Shown: positions 46,220-55,248, numbered from the stretch's first letter. The stretch is DNA of 64,000 nucleotides from Chitinophagales bacterium (GCA_017303835.1 JAFLBI010000002.1:62001-126000); one strand, 5' to 3'. The notes: a model not told the origin generated them from the sequence alone. Numbers and translations are program-made.

Positions 46220-46282
46220 GGTATGAAAATACTTATTTCATTATAGATCTTATAGTTAGGGGTTATCATCATTTCTTGAACA

Positions 46283-46316
46283 TGATTTAAATCAGGTTTT
46301 TTACTGATATGTATCA
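46283..46316. promoter_or_regulatory. Two FNR/CRP-like palindromes
   Basis: TGATTTAAATCA (46283-46294, perfect) and TGATATGTATCA (46305-46316) both fit TGAT-N4-ATCA, the FNR/CRP-family core TGA-N6-TCA. Their centres are 22 bases apart, two helical turns. Relative to the YceI promoter start they lie near -41 and -63, standard activator positions. Confidence 0.55.
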
Positions 46317-46347
46317 TTTATCACATTTCAAATGCGTCCTAATCTTG
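46317..46347 (+). promoter_or_regulatory. Promoter of the YceI/porin operon
   Basis: TTTA (46317-46320), 19 bases, TAATCTTG (46340-46347) is near TTTG-N19-TANNTTTG. It abuts the second palindrome on its upstream side. The start is expected near 46351. Confidence 0.55.
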
Positions 46348-46372
46348 TATTGTCAAATCAAAACCTACAACA

Positions 46373-46954
46373 ATGGAATACACTAAAAAAACATTACTAG
46401 CCTTAGCTGCATCTTTTTTTGTTTTGTTTGCTACAGCTCAAGCTAAGTATAGCGCTAAAGACAATATGAGTCTCATTGTCAGCGGAACCTCCACTTTGCA
46501 CGACTGGGATATGAAATCTTCTAAAGGTGATTGTGCAGCAGCATTTGCAACAAATGCATCTGGAGCATTAACTAGTTTAACATCCCTCCAGTTTTCAACA
46601 AGAACAGAATTTTTAAAGAGTGACAAATCAGCTATGGATAAAAATGCTTACAAGGCATTGAAAGCTGAAGCAAATCCAGTAATCACATTTACAGCCAACA
46701 GTGGTTCTGTTACTGGTTCTGAGGCAGCAGGCTATCAGATCAAGTCAACAGGTAAATTAACCATTGCCGGAGCAACAAGAGATGAAGAAGTTGTTGCCTT
46801 CTGTAAAGTGAATCCTGATAAAAGCATCACAGTAACCGGTAGTACTAAAATCAGTATGAAAGATTTTGGTATGACTCCTCCCTCATTTATGATGGGTACC
46901 ATCAAAACCGGTAATGATGTTGTCTTGAAGTTCAACCTAACCCTGAAAAAATAA
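46373..46954 (+). CDS. YceI-family periplasmic protein
   Basis: A 193-residue protein with a signal peptide (ends ATAQA, about residue 23) and a YceI lipocalin-like beta-barrel that may bind an isoprenoid or lipid. Motifs are VSGTSTLHDWDMKS at the start of the mature chain and, near the end, KISMKDFGMTPPSFMMG. The mature part is rich in Ser, Thr and Ala. It is first in an operon with the outer-membrane protein 41 bases downstream. Ligand and role are unknown. Confidence 0.92.
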   Translation: MEYTKKTLLALAASFFVLFATAQAKYSAKDNMSLIVSGTSTLHDWDMKSSKGDCAAAFATNASGALTSLTSLQFSTRTEFLKSDKSAMDKNAYKALKAEANPVITFTANSGSVTGSEAAGYQIKSTGKLTIAGATRDEEVVAFCKVNPDKSITVTGSTKISMKDFGMTPPSFMMGTIKTGNDVVLKFNLTLKK

Positions 46955-46995
46955 ATTCTAATCTCTAATCCTTAACATTTAAAAACACACAGTAT

Positions 46996-48327
46996 ATGAA
47001 ACAGTTATCAACAGTAAGAACACTAGCCTTTATTATGCTGGGCAGTTTGCCAATCGCGCTTTTTGCTCAGCAACCAAGAATAGCCAACTGGCGTCCTTAC
47101 GATAAAAGAGGTATCAATGTTTTTGAAACATCTAAAACAGATACGGTAGCATTTGATGGTTTAAAAGTTCGTTTTGGTGCAGGCTTTACCCAGCAGTTCC
47201 AAAATTTGAAAGCCAGCAATACCGCATTGAATAATACCGGTACAGGTGCAAACCGTCTGGTTCCCTTGAAGCCAGGTTTTATGACTGCTCAAGCCAACTT
47301 TAATATTGATGCTCAATTAGGCGATGGTATCACTTTGAATGTGACTAACTACATGTCATCTAGACACCACAACGAATGGTGGGTAAAAGGTGGTTATATC
47401 CAGTTCGATAAACTGCCTTTCAAAGGACAATTCTGGAGTGATCTGATGAAGATTGCTACCATTAAAATCGGTCACTTTGAAGTGAACTATGGTGATGCAC
47501 ACTTCCGCAGAAGTGATGGTGGCCAAACATTGTGGAACCCATTCATGGAGGGTAATATCATGGATGCTTTCACAACAGAAATTGGTGGTGAAATCTACCT
47601 GCAGAAGAATGGCTTCATTGGTATGATTGGTATGACTAACGGTATGATCAAAGGTCACGTTGACTCAGTAATCGCAACTGTACAAGATGCCAATACTAAG
47701 AGAAACCCATCTATCTACTTCAAAGGTGGATTTGATAAGAAAGTAACTGAAAAAGTACGTGTTCGTGTAACTGGTAGCTATTATACCAACTCTAGTCAGG
47801 CTGGTAGTGGTTTAACACTCTATAGTGGCGACCGTACAGGTTCTAACTATCAGAACGTAATGGAGAAAACAACTGCCGGTGCGGTTCCTGCATCAACAGC
47901 GATGTTTACTTCAGGTCGTTTCAACCCAGGTTTCAGCAAAAAAGTTAGCGCCTTTATGTTGAACGGTTTCTTGAAAGCTGGTGGTTTCGAAGTGTTTGGT
48001 ACTTATGAGTCTGCAAAAGGCCGTACTAAAACTGAAACAGCTGATAGAAAAGCTACACAGTTTGCTATCGATGGTCTGTATCGCTTCGGTAAAAATGAAG
48101 ACCTGTACATCGGTGCCCGTTACAACACTGTAACTGCTCGTCTGCAAGGTTATACAGCTGATGTTAGTGTGAATCGTACAGCTTTTGCTGCTGGTTGGTT
48201 CCTGACAAACAGCGTGTTGCTGAAAGCTGAAATTGTAAATCAACAATACAAAGACTTCCCCAATACTGATTTCAGAAACGGTGGTAAGTTCAATGGATAT
48301 GTAATTGAAGCTGTTGTAGGTTTCTAA
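46996..48327 (+). CDS. Outer-membrane beta-barrel porin-like protein
   Basis: A 443-residue protein with a signal peptide (ends LFAQQ, about 25). The mature protein shows repeated amphipathic strands with alternating aromatic and Gly residues, and ends in a strand closing with Phe (VIEAVVGF), the barrel signature. The plug region typical of TonB receptors is absent, so it is more like a porin. The substrate is unknown. It shares a transcript with YceI and is followed by a terminator. Confidence 0.8.
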   Translation: MKQLSTVRTLAFIMLGSLPIALFAQQPRIANWRPYDKRGINVFETSKTDTVAFDGLKVRFGAGFTQQFQNLKASNTALNNTGTGANRLVPLKPGFMTAQANFNIDAQLGDGITLNVTNYMSSRHHNEWWVKGGYIQFDKLPFKGQFWSDLMKIATIKIGHFEVNYGDAHFRRSDGGQTLWNPFMEGNIMDAFTTEIGGEIYLQKNGFIGMIGMTNGMIKGHVDSVIATVQDANTKRNPSIYFKGGFDKKVTEKVRVRVTGSYYTNSSQAGSGLTLYSGDRTGSNYQNVMEKTTAGAVPASTAMFTSGRFNPGFSKKVSAFMLNGFLKAGGFEVFGTYESAKGRTKTETADRKATQFAIDGLYRFGKNEDLYIGARYNTVTARLQGYTADVSVNRTAFAAGWFLTNSVLLKAEIVNQQYKDFPNTDFRNGGKFNGYVIEAVVGF

Positions 48328-48360
48328 AGGTTAAGGACAAACCTGATACATGTGCAAAGT

Positions 48361-48391
48361 AAGCCGGGATGATTTTTCATCCTGGCTTTTT
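48361..48391 (+). terminator. Rho-independent terminator after the porin gene
   Basis: AAGCC-G-GGATGA pairs with TCATCC-T-GGCTT (one G-U pair) around a T-rich loop and is followed by TTTTTT. It separates the porin from the next YceI gene. Confidence 0.9.
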
Positions 48392-48410
48392 TACTATCTT
48401 TTCAGCGCTC

Positions 48411-49010
48411 ATGGTTATTAGACAATTTTCAATATGGGTACTCTTGTTTGCAGGTATTCACTTTGCATTTAGTCCTGCTGCACCCACTTACCGCTGGTCA
48501 GTGTTGAAGAGCAGCCATCTTCGTGTTTTTGGTACGACTAATGTCAACAAATTCAACTGCGATATTGCTGAATATGCAGCATTGGATACTATTTCCTGTA
48601 ATAGAGTAAAGCAGAAAGAAGGTTATACCATGGCCGGAGGTTTGCAGTTAGATGTGAAAAGTTTCAACTGTCATAATCCTATTATGACTAGTGATCTTAG
48701 GAAAACGTTGAAGTCAAAAGATTATCCTTATCTATATGTTCGTTTTATCAATATTGCTAAGCTGCCAGATTTAAAGCCAAGTGCTGAAACCATTGGCGGC
48801 TGGGTGGAAATTGAGATTGCAGGTGTGGTGCGCAGATTTGATATGCAATACATTATTTCATCTGCCAGTGCAGAGCAAGTAGTGTTATCTGGCAAAAGAC
48901 AGTTGTTGTTTTCTGACTTTAATATAACCCCGCCCTCTCGCCTAGGCGGTATGATCAAAGTGAACAATGAATTGGAAGTATCTTTTACACTGCAGATGCG
49001 TCCTGTGTAA
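48411..49010 (+). CDS. YceI-family protein, second copy
   Basis: A 199-residue exported YceI-fold protein. The signal peptide is about 1-20. FGTTNVNKFNC near residue 45 and LFSDFNITPPSRLGGMI near 170 match the first YceI protein's layout (the latter parallels its DFGMTPPSFMMG). The start at 48411 lies after the terminator; an earlier frame start falls within the hairpin. A box TATCTTTT (48395-48402), near the -7 consensus, precedes it, so it may have its own promoter. It ends flush with the convergent gene. Confidence 0.88.
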   Translation: MVIRQFSIWVLLFAGIHFAFSPAAPTYRWSVLKSSHLRVFGTTNVNKFNCDIAEYAALDTISCNRVKQKEGYTMAGGLQLDVKSFNCHNPIMTSDLRKTLKSKDYPYLYVRFINIAKLPDLKPSAETIGGWVEIEIAGVVRRFDMQYIISSASAEQVVLSGKRQLLFSDFNITPPSRLGGMIKVNNELEVSFTLQMRPV

Positions 49011-49421
49011 TCAGGGATTGAGTTTGGCAAAGACAATACCTGCAACACAAGCTTGAAAAAGCCCATATAGCCACCAAGTGCTAATCATCAGAAAACTAAC
49101 ATCCCAGGCGCCATAAGTAATCCATAGGAGTGGTAGCAGTGCAACAACTGCATAGATCAATCCAAACTCCAATCCTCGTAAGACAAAAACACCTTCAAAC
49201 AAAGTTTTGAATCTTTCCCAGAACCAGGATAACGCCAATGCCAGTACAAATGGATGCGAGTAGAAGAAGAAGTATCTGTCGCCGCCGCCAGAGTTGAAAA
49301 CCGGACTTAGGTAATCAACAAAGAATTGCGGGAAAAAACGGATAGCCAGAAATAAACCGCCATAGGAAGCAATAAACAAAATGATTCCGGCAATTAGCCC
49401 TGAACGAATAACGCTTCGCAT
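49011..49421 (-). CDS. Small membrane protein, unknown
   Basis: A 136-residue membrane protein with about four hydrophobic segments (near 8-28, 52-66, 84-102 and 108-130), joined by a short loop with SGGGDRYFFF. No family recognised. It is convergent with the second YceI gene with no gap. A functional link to its neighbours is not evident. Confidence 0.7.
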   Translation of the reverse strand: MRSVIRSGLIAGIILFIASYGGLFLAIRFFPQFFVDYLSPVFNSGGGDRYFFFYSHPFVLALALSWFWERFKTLFEGVFVLRGLEFGLIYAVVALLPLLWITYGAWDVSFLMISTWWLYGLFQACVAGIVFAKLNP

Positions 49422-49461
49422 AGAACAAGTTTATGCACTAAAGGTAACTCAATTTACCTGC

Positions 49462-50889
49462 TTAGAGACTGAAACTCCAGCCATCGCGGTATTCTCTGCG
49501 GACAAACTGATTGGCTTCATCGAAGTTGGTGATCTTCATATTGGCTGCATCCCACAGGAGTTTCTTCCTGCCGAGGTATTTATCATCCCAGCCTTTCAGT
49601 TTTGGATTTTTCATCTGCCAGCTTCTGATTGCCAGATTACCCATTAAAATGCTTTCTGTAAACGGACCGGCATAATCAAAGCTAGAACTGGTTTCTGCTT
49701 TACCATAACCAGCCATACAAGCATTTACCCATTGGAGGTAATGGCCTTCAGTAACACGCTTTAAAGTTGGTTTAGGTAAGTTCACTTCTTTCATGCGCTT
49801 GGTTGGTAATAGCGTTGGGTTTTCACCATAACAGCCGCACATCATTTTACCCTTGGTGCCTTCGAAAATCACACCACCATCCCAGTTGCCCATGGGTTCA
49901 TCTGGCAACAACTCATCAGGACGCTTGGGTTGTAAGCCACCATCCATCCAACTTACTTTAATGGTACCTTTCTTGTCTTTTCTTGGATAAGTAAGGTGAA
50001 TGATAGATGCGGGCGGACAACCATCTACATAGTTGCCTTCATTCCACATTTCCTTCCAAATATTCGCGACACTACATTCTACTTCTGATGGATATAGAAT
50101 AGGCAGAATACGGAATACAGGATCCATGATATGACAAGCCATATCGCCAAGCGCACCTGTACCGAATGCCCACCATCCACGCCAACTGAATGGCACATAA
50201 GCAGGGTTGAAATCAATGTATTTCGCAGGGCCTAACCAAAGATCCCAATTCAATTCTTTAGGAATATCATGTTTGCCTGAAGGCGTTGGCACACCTTGTG
50301 GCCATACTGGTCTGTTGGTCCAGCAATGCACGGTGTGCACATCGCCAATCAGTCCGGCCATATACCATTCCTTCATTTTGCGTACACCTTCACCACTACC
50401 GCCTTGGTTACCCATCTGCGTAACTACTTTATATTTTTGTGCAGCTTGGGTTAGAATGCGTGCTTCATAGATATCATGCGTGAGTGGCTTTTGCACGTAC
50501 ACGTGTTTGCCCAATTGCATGGCAGCTAAAGCAGCTACCGCGTGTGTGTGATCTGGGGTAGATACAGAGACTGCATCAATATTGTTTTTTTCCTTTTCCA
50601 GCATCTCGCGGAAATCTTGATAGTAGCTGGCTTTGGAAAACTTGTTTCTGGAAACCTTGCTCATGCGCTCATCCACATCGCATAGCGATACAATATTCAC
50701 GTTGGGGCTCTTGGCAAATTCAGCCAAATCGCTTTGTCCCTTTCCACCTACACCAATGCCGGCGATATTGAGTTTGTCGCTTGGTGCGATAAAGCCTCTG
50801 CCTAATACGTGACGTGGAACGATGGTGAATGCGCCTGCAACCATGGCGGCGTCTCTGATAAACTGTCGGCGTGGATATTGCTTCTTCAT
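49462..50889 (-). CDS. Gfo/Idh/MocA-family oxidoreductase with Tat signal
   Basis: A 475-residue NAD(P)-dependent oxidoreductase of sugars. The N-terminus is a twin-arginine signal (YPRRQFIRDAAMVAG), so a folded, cofactor-loaded enzyme is exported to the periplasm. The Rossmann motif is GIGVGGKGQSDL (about 45). EKPLTHDI-like KPLTHDIYEA (about 133) carries the conserved Lys, and HIMDPVFRIL and GKHD suit the C-terminal domain. The substrate is unknown. It lies 66 bases from the flippase gene on the same strand. Confidence 0.9.
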   Translation of the reverse strand: MKKQYPRRQFIRDAAMVAGAFTIVPRHVLGRGFIAPSDKLNIAGIGVGGKGQSDLAEFAKSPNVNIVSLCDVDERMSKVSRNKFSKASYYQDFREMLEKEKNNIDAVSVSTPDHTHAVAALAAMQLGKHVYVQKPLTHDIYEARILTQAAQKYKVVTQMGNQGGSGEGVRKMKEWYMAGLIGDVHTVHCWTNRPVWPQGVPTPSGKHDIPKELNWDLWLGPAKYIDFNPAYVPFSWRGWWAFGTGALGDMACHIMDPVFRILPILYPSEVECSVANIWKEMWNEGNYVDGCPPASIIHLTYPRKDKKGTIKVSWMDGGLQPKRPDELLPDEPMGNWDGGVIFEGTKGKMMCGCYGENPTLLPTKRMKEVNLPKPTLKRVTEGHYLQWVNACMAGYGKAETSSSFDYAGPFTESILMGNLAIRSWQMKNPKLKGWDDKYLGRKKLLWDAANMKITNFDEANQFVRREYRDGWSFSL

Positions 50890-50955
50890 GGCAAAATGTT
50901 AGTGCCAGAAAGATACTGCAAAACTTTATCCGAAAAATGGAGAATTGATCAATGA

Positions 50956-52464
50956 TCAACGAATCCATTTGCCAATAAGCGGCAGCTGTTGTAATTCTCT
51001 TTTTTCTGCCCAGATCACTAGGCGACTGAATAGGGCAAACAAGAGTAGGGCGGCTAAGAGGTTTAGCCAAATGGCATCATAGAAGTAAACGATGCCCCTG
51101 TGTACACCATAGGCCAAAACCGCGACGGTGATATAAGCCGTAAGCTTTTTTACATTGTAGGGTACAGGATAATAGCGTTGCCCTTGTATATAACTGATCA
51201 TCATCATGAACAGGTAACAGACAAAGGTGGCTATGGCTGCGCCGAGGTAATGCAATCTGGGTATGAGTACGATGTTCAACACAATGGTGATTACAGCACC
51301 ACCAATGGTGATATAAGCACCGTAGAGATTCTTATTGGTGAGTTTATACCAAATGCTGAGGTTGTAATAGATGCCGAGGAAAACATTGCCTAATGCTAGT
51401 AAGGGTACAATGTATAAGCCTTCTACCCACAATGGCTTATTGATAGCCATAAAGAACCAGCCAAATGCATCAATGAATAAGCTGATGAAGAGGAACATAA
51501 AACAGCAAGCGATGACAAAAAACTTCATTACGCGTGCATAGACTTTCTGTGCATCATCATTTTTTTGCTGACTAAAAAAGAATGGTTCTGCAGCCATGCG
51601 GAATGCCTGAATCATGATGGTGATGAGGACTGCCAGACGGTAAATATTGCCAAAGATGCCCAGCTCATGCTTGGCTGCTTCTTCCGGCAGGTTCACTACA
51701 TGCTGATAAATCAGTCTGCTCAGCATATCATTCACCATGCCGCCCATACCTACGATGATGAGTGGATAGCTGTATTGCATCACTTTCTTCCAGAGTTGGA
51801 AATCTAGTTCAAATCGGATGGAGCTAAACTCTTTGAAGAGTAATAAGAAAGTAACGATACTGCCAACCAGATTGCCCAGCAGGTAATAATCAATGCCCAA
51901 TGCATCATTCCAGATATAGTGGAAAAATGATTCGGGATGATTGGGCATATAATTGGGTAGAATACCCAGAAATACAATAACTGCTGTAAGGTTGATGATG
52001 ACGCTGCTAATCCTTACCAATGCATATTTTTTTGGACGATTCTCCTGACGAAGCTTGGCAAAAGCCAGGGTGCTTAATGCGTCAAAGAAAATAATGCCCG
52101 TCATCCAGTAGGCAAAGTTGGGATGTGCTTCCAGGCCTGCCCAGCTGATGATCTGGTCTTTCATCAGTAATAAGCCGGCAGCAAACAAAATACTTGAGGC
52201 GAGTAGTGAAACCGAAAGTGTGTTGTATAGTTTCTGTTGGTCTTCTTCTTTACTAAAACGGAAATAGGCTGTTTCTAATCCATAAGTAAACAATACATTC
52301 AAAAACGGAATCAGCGCATATACCTGTGTGAGGTCAGCAGTTTTTGCCGGCATAGCAAAAAACAAAGGCAGGGATAGGTTCATGAGATAACCCAAGAACC
52401 TACTGGCAATGGTGGGTAAACCATACCAGAGTGTTTGTCCTGCTAATTTTTTGATGCCGCTCAA
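50956..52464 (-). CDS. Oligosaccharide/polysaccharide flippase (MATE/MOP superfamily)
   Basis: A 502-residue polytopic protein (about 12-14 helices) of the polysaccharide-export flippase group, which turns lipid-linked sugars across the inner membrane. It is proposed to start at a TTG at 52464 giving MSGIKKLAGQTLWYG, a classic family N-terminus; a longer TTG frame to 52521 is the alternative. No ATG serves. The C-terminus is basic (AEKRELQQLPLIGKWIR). Partner glycan genes are not adjacent. Confidence 0.8.
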   Translation of the reverse strand: MSGIKKLAGQTLWYGLPTIASRFLGYLMNLSLPLFFAMPAKTADLTQVYALIPFLNVLFTYGLETAYFRFSKEEDQQKLYNTLSVSLLASSILFAAGLLLMKDQIISWAGLEAHPNFAYWMTGIIFFDALSTLAFAKLRQENRPKKYALVRISSVIINLTAVIVFLGILPNYMPNHPESFFHYIWNDALGIDYYLLGNLVGSIVTFLLLFKEFSSIRFELDFQLWKKVMQYSYPLIIVGMGGMVNDMLSRLIYQHVVNLPEEAAKHELGIFGNIYRLAVLITIMIQAFRMAAEPFFFSQQKNDDAQKVYARVMKFFVIACCFMFLFISLFIDAFGWFFMAINKPLWVEGLYIVPLLALGNVFLGIYYNLSIWYKLTNKNLYGAYITIGGAVITIVLNIVLIPRLHYLGAAIATFVCYLFMMMISYIQGQRYYPVPYNVKKLTAYITVAVLAYGVHRGIVYFYDAIWLNLLAALLLFALFSRLVIWAEKRELQQLPLIGKWIR

Positions 52465-52528
52465 TGGAATGCTTTCAGTTTTAACGAAAAATGATGGGTA
52501 AAAGTATTGCTTCAGCAGCAATCAGCCG

Positions 52529-53572
52529 CTATTTCACTTCGGCAAAGCGTGGGTCTTTCACAAAGCTGGAATCGCTAAGTGTAAAGAGAAATGCTTGTAA
52601 CTGACCAATTTCAAAATTGGTGAGTGCGATTCTGTTTCTCAATAATGGATCGGTTGTGCCACCGTTCACTACTTCGCTGGTGTAATGGGTAAATACATTC
52701 TGTAAAGAGAACCAACGCCCGTCGTGACCATATGGATTGGTGTAGGCGATATTTCTTAAACTGGGTACGATGAACTTTAGTGAGTCAGCAGCAAGTTTTG
52801 TAATCCCCATTCGGCCAAAGTCTTTCAGGAATGGATCGATAGGGGCACCGTTATTGCGATAACTCATATCGGTAAACAAGGGTTCCTTGTGGCAGCTAGC
52901 GCATTTGTCTTTGAAAATGGCATAACCCAATTGTTCTGGCAGGGTGAAGCTGGTTTCGCCGCGCATCACTTTATCGTACTTACTGTTGGCGCTTACCAGC
53001 ATCAGCATAAACTGGCTTAGGGCCTTATTCATACGTTGGGTATTGATTTCTGGATCACCAAAAGCAGCTTGAAACATAGTGGGGTAGCGTGCATCTCGCT
53101 TGAGTTTATTCAGCACATTGCTGATGCTTTCGCCCATTTCATTGGAAGCGGTAATAGGCGCAAGTGGCTGCAGGTCCAGATGATTGATGCCCCCATCCTG
53201 ATGGAAGTTGGCTTTCCAAGCCAGATTGAACAAGCCTGGTGGATTGCGTTTGGTGGATTGATTATTGATGCCATGTGCGAGTGGATGATCTGCGTGGGTG
53301 AATGCAGCAAACTGTTGGTGACAAGAACCGCAGCTGATGGTATTGTCTATGCTGAGTTGTGGATCGTAAAATAGTCTTCTACCCAGTTCAAAGCCTTCTT
53401 GTGTAATGCGATTGCTATCGAAATTGTATACTGGCGCAGGCCATCCAGCAGGTGTGGTAAAATTGAGATAGTTGGGATTGTAGACAAATGCGTCTTTCTT
53501 TCTGCAGGCATGCAAAATGAATAGCAGTAGGATGCTTACGCTGAAAAGATATATGATGGGCCATTTACGCAT
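52529..53572 (-). CDS. Di-heme cytochrome c peroxidase family protein (MbnH-like)
   Basis: A 347-residue MauG/CcpA-like di-heme protein. A lipobox-like LHAC (Cys 23) would anchor it. Heme motifs are CGSCH (81-85) and CASCH (about 223-227). It begins on the stop of the MbnP gene (TAATG), so translation is coupled. In known MbnP/MbnH pairs the MbnH enzyme oxidises a Trp of MbnP. The pairing is seen; the reaction here is inferred. Confidence 0.88.
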   Translation of the reverse strand: MRKWPIIYLFSVSILLLFILHACRKKDAFVYNPNYLNFTTPAGWPAPVYNFDSNRITQEGFELGRRLFYDPQLSIDNTISCGSCHQQFAAFTHADHPLAHGINNQSTKRNPPGLFNLAWKANFHQDGGINHLDLQPLAPITASNEMGESISNVLNKLKRDARYPTMFQAAFGDPEINTQRMNKALSQFMLMLVSANSKYDKVMRGETSFTLPEQLGYAIFKDKCASCHKEPLFTDMSYRNNGAPIDPFLKDFGRMGITKLAADSLKFIVPSLRNIAYTNPYGHDGRWFSLQNVFTHYTSEVVNGGTTDPLLRNRIALTNFEIGQLQAFLFTLSDSSFVKDPRFAEVK

Positions 53573-54318
53573 TAGTTACGAATAGCGGTTACAGTAAACA
53601 TTCGCTCATAATTATCGGCATACTTCATCGCGATGCCACCCGGACTCATTACTTCAAACTGATCTGCAATTTTCAAATTGTGTTGTCCGCTAAACCATTT
53701 GTTGAGTTCAGTGGTGATAAATATGGCAGCAGTGTTTGTGGTACCAATGTTTAGATTGCCCAGTGTGCCGAAATTAAGGGTGATTCTTCTGGCAGCGTTT
53801 TCACCCGATTTGAAACCGCCAATATGGTAAGTGATTCTATTGCCTGCTGTTGCAGCAATACGGGATGTTGCTTCCAGTTTGGCCATGATATAGCCGCTGT
53901 TCCAGGTCCAGAACATACCCTTGGCGGGGTCTAAAGCACCTGTTTGTACACCGCTCACATTTCGTGTGCTGTCTACACCCAGTAAAAAAGAAACTGCTTT
54001 GTATTGCTGTTGTTTGGTTTGAAAAGCACAGATCATACTTGTTTTCTCGGCCTGATCAACGAGAAAATAGGTATTACTGATTTTTTCTGTTTGTCCGCTT
54101 AAAGTTGTGAGCTCAATATTGCTAACATAATACTTGAATGCCGTTACAGTGTATTGTTCGCCAAAATCGTTGGTATAGCCATCGCCGATGGCTAGCGGAT
54201 TGCCCTTTACCTGATTCTCGAATACGAGTTTCAGGTCATAACTGCTAGTAGCAGTTTCAGTTTTCTTTCCGCAGGCAAAGAGCAATATGCTTACAAATAA
54301 TGCAATTACGCGTGTCAT
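53572..54318 (-). CDS. MbnP-family copper-associated lipoprotein
   Basis: A 248-residue lipoprotein (lipobox LLFAC, Cys about 16). The family's opening is visible (DLKLVFENQVKGNPL and FKYYVSNIEL), and a MFWTWNSGY motif lies near residue 131-139, with the Trp candidate for kynurenine formation. Proteins of this family bind copper, and the Trp is modified by the partner di-heme enzyme. It is one base after arfB and overlaps the MbnH gene start. Confidence 0.88.
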   Translation of the reverse strand: MTRVIALFVSILLFACGKKTETATSSYDLKLVFENQVKGNPLAIGDGYTNDFGEQYTVTAFKYYVSNIELTTLSGQTEKISNTYFLVDQAEKTSMICAFQTKQQQYKAVSFLLGVDSTRNVSGVQTGALDPAKGMFWTWNSGYIMAKLEATSRIAATAGNRITYHIGGFKSGENAARRITLNFGTLGNLNIGTTNTAAIFITTELNKWFSGQHNLKIADQFEVMSPGGIAMKYADNYERMFTVTAIRN

Positions 54319-54319
54319 A

Positions 54320-54724
54320 TTAATCAGTTAAACGAGGTTTTTGTCTGAGTTGTTTATGCTGGCTGTGTTTTTTCTTTTGTTCCAGTCTTTTCTCTTTGGA
54401 TTGCTTGGTAGCTTTTGTGGCAATCCGGGCTTTTTTCACGGTGAGGGCTTGTTCAATCCAATGATGCATTTTCTCAATCACTTGCTGCTTATTGGCCAGC
54501 TGTGTTCTCGCTGATTGTGCTTGTGCAATTAGGATGCCTTCTTTATTGATTTTATTGGCCAGTTTTTGGAAAATAATTTGTTTTTGGGCTTCACTGAATA
54601 ATGCTGATGCAGCAATATTCCATCGGCCCTCGGCCATGGTTTCTACTTTGTTGACGTTTTGTCCGCCCTTGCCGCCACTTCTCGCGGTACGGAAAACGAT
54701 CTCATGGGTAATAGCTATCTTCAC
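54320..54724 (-). CDS. arfB: Alternative ribosome-rescue hydrolase ArfB
   Basis: A 134-residue peptidyl-tRNA hydrolase that frees stalled ribosomes without a termination codon. The catalytic GGQ lies in SGGKGGQNVNK (about 17-27). The basic tail (KKARIATKATKQSKEKRLEQ) would enter the empty mRNA channel. Length is usual (about 138). It heads the minus-strand run to MbnP and MbnH and is divergent from dtd, whose ATG is 30 bases away. Confidence 0.95.
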   Translation of the reverse strand: MKIAITHEIVFRTARSGGKGGQNVNKVETMAEGRWNIAASALFSEAQKQIIFQKLANKINKEGILIAQAQSARTQLANKQQVIEKMHHWIEQALTVKKARIATKATKQSKEKRLEQKKKHSQHKQLRQKPRLTD

Positions 54725-54754
54725 TACCTAAAGTTAGGCGCAAAATATTTAGCT

Positions 54755-55207
54755 ATGCGGGTGGTGATACAACGAGTGGCGCATGCCAGTGTTAAAGTTG
54801 ATGGAACTGTTTGTGGCAGTATCGAAAAGGGTTTGCTGGTATTGATGGGCGTGGAAGATGCAGATACCCACGAAGATGTAACATGGATAAGTAACAAGAT
54901 TGTACAAATGCGCATTTTCGATGATGCAGATGGGGTGATGAATCTTTCAGTTAAAGACATAGGCGGAGCAATTTTGTTGGTTAGCCAGTTTACCCTCCAT
55001 GCCAGCACAAAAAAGGGTAACCGACCATCTTATATCAAGGCCTCCAAGCCCGAAAAAGCCATCCCCATGTATGAGGCAATGATCCAACAACTGAGTACAG
55101 ATTTAGGTAAACCTGTGCAGACGGGAATTTTTGGGGCGGACATGAAAGTGAGTTTATTGAATGATGGACCGGTGACGATTGTGATGGACTCACAGAATAG
55201 GGAGTAA
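54755..55207 (+). CDS. dtd: D-aminoacyl-tRNA deacylase
   Basis: A 150-residue enzyme removing D-amino acids from tRNA. The start MRVVIQRV at 54755 is canonical. SQFTLHAST (about 80) and the C-terminal TGIFGADMKVSLLNDGPVTI are active-site motifs of DTD. The longer frame to 54659 would overlap arfB and is rejected. The stop lies at the first base of a repeat that precedes the GxxExxY gene. Confidence 0.96.
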   Translation: MRVVIQRVAHASVKVDGTVCGSIEKGLLVLMGVEDADTHEDVTWISNKIVQMRIFDDADGVMNLSVKDIGGAILLVSQFTLHASTKKGNRPSYIKASKPEKAIPMYEAMIQQLSTDLGKPVQTGIFGADMKVSLLNDGPVTIVMDSQNRE

Positions 55208-55238
55208 TTACACGGATTAATACGAATTACACGGATTC
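55206..55238 (+). repeat. Left inverted repeat of the GxxExxY cassette
   Basis: The 33-base left end contains TTACACGGATT twice (55208-55218 and 55227-55237). It is imperfectly the reverse complement of 55642-55673. Its first bases overlap the dtd stop. Confidence 0.7.
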
Positions 55239-55248
55239 AAAACTTGAA

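Noticed and set aside
54659..54754. Upstream extension of dtd
   Set aside because: It lies inside arfB; MRVVIQRV at 54755 is the canonical DTD start.
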